Assembly (NCBI GenBank): GCA_947090365.1
Contig: CAMUNT010000013.1
Coordinates: forward strand, 1-24,306
From: an uncultured Clostridia bacterium
Lineage (GTDB): Bacteria > Bacillota > Clostridia > Christensenellales > Borkfalkiaceae
Direction of reading: 5' to 3'
Length of the DNA: 24,306 bases
Below the pieces are notes generated by a model. It saw nothing but the letters and a program-made list of their open reading frames with translations. It did no database searches and was not told the DNA's origin. This document shows positions 1 to 6,794 of this stretch, piece after piece (the stretch's first letter is position 1; each line of letters begins with the position of its first letter). The position numbers and the translations under genes are program-made.

Positions 1-59
1 GTGCTGACTTTAAAAAGCAGGGTTTACGGTAAAGCGCTATATAATTTTTGAAAAATATA

Positions 60-125
60 TTAATTCCTATTGACAAAATAGGAATTAAAATTTATAATTA
101 ATTCATACTTGATTTATAGGAATTA
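60..125 (+). promoter_or_regulatory. nifS promoter with two tandem 27-bp palindromic operators
   Basis: A consensus sigma-A promoter has -35 TTGACA at 70-75 and -10 TATAAT at 93-98 with a 17-bp spacer. The -35 sits inside a perfect palindrome: arms 60-71 and 77-88 around GACAA. A second, imperfect copy of the same 27-bp layout lies at 99-125, centred 38 bp downstream. Its right half, ATAGGAATTA, is identical to that of the first copy, and it covers the expected transcription start and the ribosome-binding site (AGGA, 118-121). The length and two-arm architecture fit an Rrf2-family regulator (IscR or CymR type), which is expected in front of Fe-S or cysteine-sulfur genes. The regulator gene is not in the window, so the assignment is inference. 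Confidence 0.8.
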
Positions 126-127
126 GA

Positions 128-1318
128 ATGAGAACTATTTATGTGGACAACGCCGCTACGACGGCAATGTCTGAAAGAGCTATTAAGGCAATGACGCCGT
201 ACCTTAAAGAGATATACGGCAACCCCTCGTCACTGCATACGGTGGGACAGGTTGCTAAGGAAGAATTGGAGGGGGCGCGCGCCCGCTTTGCAAAGCAGAT
301 TAACGCCGACCCCAAGGAAATTTATTTTACGTCTGGCGGAAGCGAGGCGGATAATCAGGCGTTGCGCTCTTTGGCGGCAAACGGATTAAAAAAGGGTAAA
401 AAGCATATAATTTCCACCGCGTTCGAGCATCACGCAGTGCTTCATACTTTAAAAAAGCTTGAAAAAGAGGGCTTTGAAGTAACCTATCTCGACGTAGGAG
501 AAAAAGGGCTTGTAACGGCAAAGCAGGTTGAAAAAGCAATCCGTCCCGATACGGCGTTCGTTTCCGTAATGTATGCGAATAATGAAATTGGCACTGTTCA
601 GCCCGTACGCGAAATCGGTGCGGTTTGCAAAAAAGCTGGAGTTCCGTTCCACACCGACGCTGTGCAGGCGGTAGGGCATATTCCCGTAGACGTCAGGGCA
701 GACAATATCGATATGCTTGCGGTTTCCGCGCATAAATTTCACGGACCCAAGGGCGTGGGTGCACTCTTTTGCAGAAAGGGAATACCGTTGAACGCGTTTA
801 TAGACGGAGGCGCGCAGGAGCGTAACCGCCGCGCGGGAACGGAAAATATCGGCGGTATCGTTGCAATGACGGTTGCTTTGGAGGAAGCCTGCGCAAATAT
901 GCAAAGCAATGCAATCAAAATGCAGGCGTTGCGTGACAGGCTTATCGACGGATTATTGAAAATTCCCCATTCCCGTCTTAACGGCGACAGGGAAAAGAGG
1001 TTGCCCGCAAACCTGAATATGTGCTTCGAAGGCATAGAGGGGGAAGGGCTTTTGCTTCTTTTAGACGCGCGCGGAATATGTGCGTCGTCGGGCTCGGCCT
1101 GCACTTCGGGTTCGCTCGACCCCTCGCACGTCCTGCTTTCGATAGGACTTCCGCACGAGGTTGCGCACGGCTCGCTTCGCATCAGCCTTTCCGAAAACAA
1201 TACGGACGAAGACGTTGACGAAATTTTAAAAGCCGTCCCCGAGGTCGTTGCATATCTTCGCAATATGTCGCCCGTCTGGGAAGAGCTTGAAAAGGGTGAA
1301 AGGCAACACTTGATTTAG
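128..1318 (+). CDS. nifS: Cysteine desulfurase, NifS/IscS family
   Basis: A PLP enzyme that takes sulfur from L-cysteine (leaving alanine) and passes it as a persulfide to the NifU/IscU scaffold for Fe-S cluster assembly in the cytosol. Its 396 residues are the usual length. The N-terminus MRTIYVDNAATT is typical. The PLP-binding lysine is Lys203 in SAHKFHGPKG, and the catalytic Cys325 lies in the mobile loop SSGSACTSG. The Cys-loop type and gene context fit the NifS/IscS class rather than SufS. The start at 128 is preceded by AGGA six bases away. nifU follows 106 bp downstream, so the pair makes a minimal assembly system. Expression is probably repressed through the two operators upstream. 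Very sure of the family; the exact physiological name (NifS or IscS) is not resolvable here. Confidence 0.97.
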   Translation: MRTIYVDNAATTAMSERAIKAMTPYLKEIYGNPSSLHTVGQVAKEELEGARARFAKQINADPKEIYFTSGGSEADNQALRSLAANGLKKGKKHIISTAFEHHAVLHTLKKLEKEGFEVTYLDVGEKGLVTAKQVEKAIRPDTAFVSVMYANNEIGTVQPVREIGAVCKKAGVPFHTDAVQAVGHIPVDVRADNIDMLAVSAHKFHGPKGVGALFCRKGIPLNAFIDGGAQERNRRAGTENIGGIVAMTVALEEACANMQSNAIKMQALRDRLIDGLLKIPHSRLNGDREKRLPANLNMCFEGIEGEGLLLLLDARGICASSGSACTSGSLDPSHVLLSIGLPHEVAHGSLRISLSENNTDEDVDEILKAVPEVVAYLRNMSPVWEELEKGERQHLI

Positions 1319-1324
1319 ACAGCC

Positions 1325-1394
1325 GTCATACTGAGCGTAAGCGAATATCCCGCCGATAATGCAATAGGATTCTTCGGCTTAGCCTCAGAATGAC
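1325..1394. repeat. REP-like imperfect palindromic repeat between nifS and nifU
   Basis: The segment starts GTCATACTGAGCGTAAGCGAA and its far end, read on the minus strand, starts GTCATTCTGAGGCTAAGCCG, so the two sides form a long imperfect inverted repeat of about 70 bases. The GTCATTCTGAG...GAAGAATCC wording matches a dispersed intergenic palindrome known from many bacterial genomes. In the nifSU transcript it would fold into a hairpin and could affect mRNA stability or the nifS:nifU ratio. Only one copy is visible here. Confidence 0.65.
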
Positions 1395-1424
1395 ACAAGA
1401 ACGATAATTTTGTGAGGTATTTAT

Positions 1425-1847
1425 ATGGCTTTATATAGCGAAAAGGTTATGGATCATTTTACCAATCCGCGAAACGTCGGTAAAATAGAGGACGCGGACG
1501 GAATAGGCGAAGTAGGCAACGCGCGTTGCGGCGATATTATGAAAATCTATCTCAAAATAGATAACGGTATCATTACGGACGTCAAATTCAACACATTCGG
1601 GTGCGGAAGCGCAATTGCGTCGTCGTCAATGGCTACCGAGCTTATAAAGGGCAAGCCCTTGTCTGAGGCGTTAGAGCTTACAAACAAGGCGGTTGCCGAG
1701 GCGCTGGACGGACTGCCCGCGCATAAAATGCACTGCTCGGTGCTGGCGGAGGAGGCTATTCGCGCGGCGATAAAGGACTACTACGACAAGAACGGAATAG
1801 CTTACGATAAGTCGCAATTTCCCGAACCGCACGACGAGGAAGAATAA
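1425..1847 (+). CDS. nifU: Fe-S cluster assembly scaffold, NifU/IscU N-terminal family
   Basis: The scaffold on which the desulfurase partner builds [2Fe-2S]/[4Fe-4S] clusters before transfer to apo-proteins. At 140 residues it is the single-domain (IscU-like) form, without the ferredoxin or Nfu domains of full-length nitrogenase NifU. The three cluster-ligand cysteines are visible: Cys35 in ARCGDIMK (with the conserved Asp37), Cys60 in FGCGSAIASSS and Cys104 in KMHCSVLAEEAI. The C-terminus is acidic (PHDEEE). There is a good ribosome-binding site, GAGG at 1414-1417. It is co-transcribed with the upstream desulfurase, since the gap holds only the palindromic repeat. It is followed by an intrinsic terminator that runs into the next gene's start codon. 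Confidence 0.96.
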   Translation: MALYSEKVMDHFTNPRNVGKIEDADGIGEVGNARCGDIMKIYLKIDNGIITDVKFNTFGCGSAIASSSMATELIKGKPLSEALELTNKAVAEALDGLPAHKMHCSVLAEEAIRAAIKDYYDKNGIAYDKSQFPEPHDEEE

Positions 1848-1863
1848 GTTATATTGTAAATTG

Positions 1864-1900
1864 ATTCTGCATACAAATAGGTATGCAGAATTTTTGTTTT
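1864..1900 (+). terminator. Intrinsic terminator of nifSU, overlapping the start of the next gene
   Basis: Perfect 11-bp arms ATTCTGCATAC (1864-1874) and GTATGCAGAAT (1881-1891) enclose a 6-base loop and are followed by a U-rich run (TTTTTGTTTT). The downstream ATG at 1883-1885 lies inside the 3' arm, and the U-tract encodes the first residues of the ATPase. No T-run exists on the minus strand, so it acts on plus-strand transcripts. Confidence 0.8.
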
Positions 1901-4510
1901 ACCGATATAGGACAAACTTTAAAAACGCTTAACACGACCGAGCGGGGTTTAAGCAGTGAAGAGGCGGAGGTTCGGCTTAAAGCGAACGGACTGAACGAGC
2001 TTGAAAAGGGCAAAAAATCGGGCTTTATCAAGCTTTTCTTTTCGCAGTTCAAGGATTTTATGACCGTTCTTCTGATAATTGCGGCCGCGGTTTCGGCGGT
2101 TATTGCGTTCGTTTCGAAGGACGCTAACGACTTAACCGACACCTTTATTATTCTTGCGATAATCTTTATGAACGCGGTTGTGGGAACCGTTCAGCAGTAC
2201 AGGGCGGACAAGGCTATCGAAAACCTCAAAAAGCTTTCGGCGGGCACCGTAAAGGTTATGCGCGACGGAAATATAAGCGAGGTCGACAGCACGCAGATAA
2301 CAGTAGGAGATATAGTCGTTTTCGAAGAGGGCGACGTAATCTGTGCCGATTGCAGGATAATCGAGTGCAATGGCTTAAAGTGCGACGAATCCGCACTTAC
2401 AGGTGAAAGCGTAAGCGTTGAAAAGGATGCAAAGGTCATAAAGGGCAACAAGGTTGCTTTGGGTGAGATGAAGAACACGCTGTTCAACTCAACCTTTGTC
2501 GTCAGCGGGAACGCTCGCGCCGTCGTAACCGCGGTGGGAATGGATACGGAAACCGGTAAAATAGCCTCTATGCTGAAAGAGGACAAGACGGAGGCAACTC
2601 CGCTTGAAAACACGCTGAACAAGCTGGGGAAGCTGATTTCCGGGTTCGTGCTTGCCGTAACGGCCATAATATTTATTCTCGGTCTGTGCGTGCGCGGTGA
2701 CGGAATTTTAAAAAACTTTATGACTTCCGTTGCGGTTGCCGTTGCGGCAATTCCCGAAGGACTACCCGCCGTAGTCACGATAATTATGGCGATGGGCGTT
2801 CAGCGGATGAGCAAAAGAAACGTTGTTATCCGCAAGCTGAAATCTGTTGAAACGTTGGGCGGGTGCTCGGTTATCTGCACAGACAAGACGGGAACTTTAA
2901 CGCAGAACAAGCTGCGCGTTACCGAAATTTTCTGTGCGGATACGGCAAAGGAAAAGCTTTTACAGTGTATGACGGCCTGCTCGTCCGTAAAGAGCGGCGC
3001 TGACGGCTACGTCGGCGACCCTACCGAAATTGCGTTAAGGGTCTATGCCGACGAGTGCAATTACAGAAAGGAATTTGAAAAAGCAGATGAGCTGCCCTTT
3101 ACCTCAGAGCGGAAAATGATGTCCGTTGCCGTTTCCTCAGGGCGGGAAAAGCTGACGTTTTCAAAGGGTGCGCCCGATATATTAATAGACCGCTGTTCCT
3201 TCATTTTAACGCCTTCGGGCGTCCGCCCTATAACACGCGACGACAAGCGTACGATTGCCGATTACTGCAACTCGATGTCGGACGGCGCACTGCGCGTGCT
3301 GGGCTTTGCATACCGCGTTTACGACGGTAAGATAAGCGAGGAGGGACTTATTTTCATAGGTCTTTGCGGAATGATTGACGGACTTAAAGAGGGCGTCAGG
3401 GAAGCCGTAAGCAGTAGCAGGGAGGCGGGTATCACTACCGTAATGATTACGGGTGACCACGTGCGTACCGCGCTTGCGATAGCGAGAAAAGCGGGAATAT
3501 GCGACAGGGAAGAGGAGGTTATGTCGGGTGAACAGCTTGACGCTTTAAAGCCTAAGGAGCGCGACGCGGCTATATCGAAGTGCAGGGTATTCGCCCGAGT
3601 TTCGCCCAAGCACAAGAATATTATCGTCAAGGCGTTCAAAAAGCAAGGTTACGTAACGGCTATGACGGGCGACGGAATTAACGACGCGCCGAGCATCAAA
3701 AGCGCCGATATAGGCATAGCGATGGGTTCGGGAACGGACGTCACGAAAAACGCTTCCGATATGGTCATTGCCGACGATAATTTCACCACGATAGTTTCCG
3801 CAGTGCGCGAGGGCAGGCGCATTTCCGCAAACGTAAGAAAAACCATTCAGTTTTTTCTTTCGACCAATCTTGCCGAAGTGCTTGCGATACTGATTGCCGC
3901 ACTCGTGTTTTTCAGGTACGGTTTTATGCTGTCGACACAGCTTTTGTGGCTCAATCTGATTACGGACAGCTTCCCGGTGCTTGCGCTGGGAATGGAAAAG
4001 GAGGACGGCGACGTTATGAAGGTTCCGCCCGTCCGCGCGGAAAAAAGCCTGTTTTCGAAAAGCTCGCTTTCCTTTATCGCATTCTTCGGTATGTTTATAA
4101 CCGCTCTGACGATAGGCACTTATGCGGTAGCGCTTAAAGTTTGCGGTAACGAAACCGCAACCGCGCTGACCTTTATCGTCATTTCCTTTGCTGAGCTGTT
4201 TCAGGCATTCAATATCCGTTCGGAAAGGCAGTCGCTGTTCAGATGCGGAATACTGTCGAACAAGGTTCTGCTTTTTACCGTTCTCGGCGGAATACTCGTA
4301 AATATACTGCTTGCGTTAAGCCCTTTGAAATACGCATTCGGGCTCGACTGTCTTAACTGGAAGCATTGGCTTATTGCCGGTGCGGTCGCGCTATCGGTTA
4401 TCCCAGTAGGCGAGCTTTATAAACTGGTTATCCGTCGGTTAACGCGCAGGCGCGCGCCGAAGGCGAAAAGCGAAAAACGCGGAAAGATAGCATTAAAAAA
4501 CAGCCCCTGA
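1883..4510 (+). CDS. Ca2+-transporting P-type ATPase (P2A, SERCA/PacL-like)
   Basis: An ATP-driven cation exporter of the cytoplasmic membrane, 875 residues, the normal length. The N-terminal actuator starts with the family pattern RGLSSEEAEVRLKANGLNEL. TGES is at 173-176; the phosphorylated Asp334 lies in CTDKTGTLTQN; KGAPD is at 428-432; TGDGINDAP is at 595-603. The residues that bind Ca2+ in SERCA have clear counterparts: PEGL in M4 (291-294), Asn662 and Glu665 in M5, Asn691, Thr694 and Asp695 in M6 (NLITD), and Glu771 in M8. This supports Ca2+ rather than Na+/K+ or heavy metals; Mn2+ is possible. The ATG at 1883 is the only start that gives the normal N-terminus. It has no properly spaced Shine-Dalgarno and lies in a hairpin stem, so translation or read-through may be controlled. 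The stop codon is in the loop of the next terminator. Confidence 0.93.
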   Translation: MQNFCFTDIGQTLKTLNTTERGLSSEEAEVRLKANGLNELEKGKKSGFIKLFFSQFKDFMTVLLIIAAAVSAVIAFVSKDANDLTDTFIILAIIFMNAVVGTVQQYRADKAIENLKKLSAGTVKVMRDGNISEVDSTQITVGDIVVFEEGDVICADCRIIECNGLKCDESALTGESVSVEKDAKVIKGNKVALGEMKNTLFNSTFVVSGNARAVVTAVGMDTETGKIASMLKEDKTEATPLENTLNKLGKLISGFVLAVTAIIFILGLCVRGDGILKNFMTSVAVAVAAIPEGLPAVVTIIMAMGVQRMSKRNVVIRKLKSVETLGGCSVICTDKTGTLTQNKLRVTEIFCADTAKEKLLQCMTACSSVKSGADGYVGDPTEIALRVYADECNYRKEFEKADELPFTSERKMMSVAVSSGREKLTFSKGAPDILIDRCSFILTPSGVRPITRDDKRTIADYCNSMSDGALRVLGFAYRVYDGKISEEGLIFIGLCGMIDGLKEGVREAVSSSREAGITTVMITGDHVRTALAIARKAGICDREEEVMSGEQLDALKPKERDAAISKCRVFARVSPKHKNIIVKAFKKQGYVTAMTGDGINDAPSIKSADIGIAMGSGTDVTKNASDMVIADDNFTTIVSAVREGRRISANVRKTIQFFLSTNLAEVLAILIAALVFFRYGFMLSTQLLWLNLITDSFPVLALGMEKEDGDVMKVPPVRAEKSLFSKSSLSFIAFFGMFITALTIGTYAVALKVCGNETATALTFIVISFAELFQAFNIRSERQSLFRCGILSNKVLLFTVLGGILVNILLALSPLKYAFGLDCLNWKHWLIAGAVALSVIPVGELYKLVIRRLTRRRAPKAKSEKRGKIALKNSP

Positions 4511-4521
4511 GGGCTGTTTTT
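4498..4521. terminator. Bidirectional terminator between the ATPase and flotillin genes
   Basis: ACAGCCC (4500-4506), loop CTGA, GGGCTGT (4511-4517), with A-run before and T-run after, so it can stop transcripts from both convergent genes. The ATPase stop codon TGA is the loop. Confidence 0.88.
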
Positions 4522-4528
4522 CTAACGG

Positions 4529-5956
4529 TTATTTTTTATCGGATTTTTTGTCGGTTTTGGGGGCGGGAAGCTCTTCAACCTTTTCGGGCGAAATCACCTT
4601 CGGCATTTTCAGCCCCGCCATCGAGTACAGATCGTCGAGAGGGGGAAGGGACTTCATTATGCCGGAAACGAAGTTTGCGGTTGCGTTTTTACCGTCCGCG
4701 CTCTGTCCGTTTTCCCAAACGGTAACCTTATCGATTTTAAGGTTTTTAATCGCTTCAACCTGTGTTGCAACCAGCGTTTCAAGCTTGTCGGCAATCATTA
4801 AGCGTACGGCCTCGTCGGAAGTGCCTGCGGCTTTGACGAGTTTATCCATACCTTCGGCCTGCTTTGAAAGCGTTTCGTAAAGACCGCGTGCCTCGGCTTC
4901 CATTTTCGCGTAGATAGCGTCGGCTTCACCCCTTGCCTTACGGCGGATATTTTCAGCATGTGCGTCAGCCTCTATTTCAATCTTTCTCTTTTCGATTTCC
5001 GATGCGACTATGACGTCCGCCTCACGCGTAGCCTTTTCGCGTGAAGCACGCGCAATTTCGGCTTCTTTTTCTGCCGCGTAGCTCTCTTCCTTAGCCTTGG
5101 CGGCCTGAACGTTTTCTGCGGTTACGGCAACTTTCATTGCTTCCGCTTCTTTCTGACGGAGCAGAGCTTTCGAAGCGGCGATTTCGGCTTTCGCCTTGTT
5201 TTCGCCCTCGATTGCCTTGCTTTCGGCTTCGGCTACGTTGATACGCTGTTCCATCTGTGCGTTTGCTTCACCGATAGCGCCCTTTTTGTTTTCCTCCGCA
5301 ACGGAAATTTTCGCGTCGTTTATAGCCTTTGCCGCGGCTTCCTTACCGAGTGCGACTATGTACCCGCTCTCGTCGGAAATATCGGTCATATTAACGTTTA
5401 TAAGCTTTAAGCCTATCTTTTTAAGCTCGCCTTCCACGTTGCGGGAAATCGCTTCGAGGAATTTATCGCGGTCGGTATTGATTTCTTCGATTTCCATAGT
5501 TGCGATAACTAAACGCAGCTGACCGAAAATAACGTCTTTTGCAAGGTCGGAAATCTGTTTGAGTTGCAGACCCAAAAGTCTTTCGGCCGCGTTCTGCATA
5601 ACCGCGGGGTCGGTGGAAATACCTACCGTAAAGATAGAGGGAACGTCGATACGGATATTCTGCTTTGACAGCGCGTTCTTCAAATCAACCGAAATGGAGA
5701 GGGGAGTCAAGTCAAGAAAAGTGTACGACTGGACGAGCGGCATTACAAGCGAAGCACCGCCGTGTATACACTTTGCGCTTCTGTAAGTGCCGTCTTTGTT
5801 TTTGGAAATTTTACCGTAAATAACCATTATCTTATCGGAAGGGCATTTCTTGTATCTCGTAAGAACGACAAGTAATGCCATTATCAGAATCAGTCCGAAC
5901 ACTATACCTAAGATAATGCCTATCGTTGCGCCTGCGTTTGCAAGTAAATTGTTCAT
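4529..5956 (-). CDS. floT: Flotillin-like SPFH-domain membrane scaffold protein
   Basis: A 475-residue protein of the FloT/YuaG type, which organises membrane microdomains and helps assemble membrane complexes. An N-terminal membrane segment (about residues 8-33) anchors it, followed by the SPFH/band-7 domain (about 35-220). A long Ala/Glu/Lys-rich coiled coil with the EA-repeat character of flotillins (AEAESKAIEGENKAKAEIAA and on, about 205-400) comes next. The tail is charged and Lys-rich (TDKKSDKK). A ribosome-binding site AAGGAG lies just before the start, at the end of the upstream NfeD gene, with a 10-bp intergenic gap: one operon, in the same order and pairing as yuaF-yuaG (floT) of Bacillus. 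Nothing looks broken. High confidence in family; cargo proteins cannot be inferred. Confidence 0.94.
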   Translation of the reverse strand: MNNLLANAGATIGIILGIVFGLILIMALLVVLTRYKKCPSDKIMVIYGKISKNKDGTYRSAKCIHGGASLVMPLVQSYTFLDLTPLSISVDLKNALSKQNIRIDVPSIFTVGISTDPAVMQNAAERLLGLQLKQISDLAKDVIFGQLRLVIATMEIEEINTDRDKFLEAISRNVEGELKKIGLKLINVNMTDISDESGYIVALGKEAAAKAINDAKISVAEENKKGAIGEANAQMEQRINVAEAESKAIEGENKAKAEIAASKALLRQKEAEAMKVAVTAENVQAAKAKEESYAAEKEAEIARASREKATREADVIVASEIEKRKIEIEADAHAENIRRKARGEADAIYAKMEAEARGLYETLSKQAEGMDKLVKAAGTSDEAVRLMIADKLETLVATQVEAIKNLKIDKVTVWENGQSADGKNATANFVSGIMKSLPPLDDLYSMAGLKMPKVISPEKVEELPAPKTDKKSDKK

Positions 5957-5966
5957 ATTCTACTCC

Positions 5967-6596
5967 TTATTTTTCTGTTTTTTCAATTTCTTCTTCGGAT
6001 TTCTCCGCTTTTTCCGCAATTTCAATCCGCCTTACGACGGTACATTCGTTTTCTGTGGAAACTATCTCGACTACCTCGTCTACGGCAAGCTTCGTCTCGC
6101 AGTCGGTAACTGCGTCAAGCTCCACAAATCTGCCCTGTGCGTTCAGGGTGATTTTACCGCGCCCGCTTCTTGCAGGGGGGATCGATACGTATACGGTAGC
6201 CTGATGCCCGATAATCTTGTCAATCTCGAACAGGCCGTTGCATTGCAGTTTAACTATCGCGCGGAGAAGAACGACTACTACCGCCATTGCAATCCCGCCC
6301 GAAACCAGCGCCACGATAACTGCAATCCACTGCAAACTGTCGGATGCGAGCGCACAGGTCAAAAGTCCGGACCAGCTTCCTACCGCGAAAAACGCAGTAA
6401 TGCTTTTTATCGTGAATATCGAAACGCCAGAATCGGTGTCAACGTCAATATCGCCGTCACCGTCGACGTCCACGTCCCCGCCGAACGAAGACAGACACAT
6501 TAAAACTATCTGAACTATCAGAAACAGTGTGGAAACTATTCCGAGCCAGAAAAATATCTGCTCCATTACGGAAAGATTTGTAAACCATTCTTTCAT
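5967..6596 (-). CDS. NfeD-like membrane protein with OB-fold tail (flotillin partner)
   Basis: A short-form NfeD/YuaF-like protein of 209 residues. Membrane helices are predicted at about 13-35, 62-82 and 88-115. The C-terminal part (about 128-192) is a beta-rich OB-fold-like domain typical of NfeD proteins, ending in a charged Glu/Lys tail. NfeD proteins are usually encoded with SPFH proteins and interact with them, and here the flotillin gene starts 10 bp downstream. Between helices 1 and 2 there is a striking alternating-Asp loop (residues 41-56, DVDVDGDGDIDVDTDS), which could bind Ca2+; this is inference only. The start is supported by AGGAGG at 6605-6610. Confidence 0.87.
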   Translation of the reverse strand: MKEWFTNLSVMEQIFFWLGIVSTLFLIVQIVLMCLSSFGGDVDVDGDGDIDVDTDSGVSIFTIKSITAFFAVGSWSGLLTCALASDSLQWIAVIVALVSGGIAMAVVVVLLRAIVKLQCNGLFEIDKIIGHQATVYVSIPPARSGRGKITLNAQGRFVELDAVTDCETKLAVDEVVEIVSTENECTVVRRIEIAEKAEKSEEEIEKTEK

Positions 6597-6614
6597 TAAA
6601 AATACCTCCTATAT

Positions 6615-6643
6615 ATTATATAACGCAATCTGCGCGTATTCAA
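6615..6643 (-). promoter_or_regulatory. Promoter of the nfeD-floT operon
   Basis: Read on the minus strand: -35 TTGAAT (6638-6643), a 17-bp spacer and -10 TATAAT (6615-6620). The predicted start point falls at or inside the AGGAGG ribosome-binding site, so either the leader is extremely short or another upstream promoter is used. The AT-rich 6644-6735 stretch could hold one. Confidence 0.6.
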
Positions 6644-6736
6644 ACAATAAATCGATAAATATTTACTGATTTATACTGTCGTAAGCATATTATATTATAC
6701 ACCCGTCAAGCGCAACAGTCAAGAGGTAATTTAAAC

Positions 6737-6765
6737 TTGACATACGTTACCGTAAATGATAAAAT
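6737..6765 (+). promoter_or_regulatory. Promoter of the 510-residue membrane protein gene
   Basis: -35 TTGACA at 6737-6742, 17-bp spacer, -10 TAAAAT at 6760-6765; the expected start is near 6772, just before AGGAG (6783-6787). Confidence 0.75.
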
Positions 6766-6794
6766 AATTATACCATAAAAAAAGGAGTTTACAA

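Noticed and set aside
1..51. Possible 3' end of an upstream gene
   Set aside because: Two plus frames stay open to stops at 30-32 and 49-51, but too few residues are present to recognise anything; an Rrf2 regulator would fit the context but cannot be shown.
449..904. Long open frames antisense to nifS, and similarly to the ATPase, flotillin, LRR and recombinase genes
   Set aside because: All lie opposite well-recognised genes, lack ribosome sites and have no domain character; they follow from codon bias.
1850..1882. Metal-sensing riboswitch before the P-type ATPase
   Set aside because: Only 35 bases separate the ATPase from nifU; there is room for the terminator hairpin but for no known riboswitch class.
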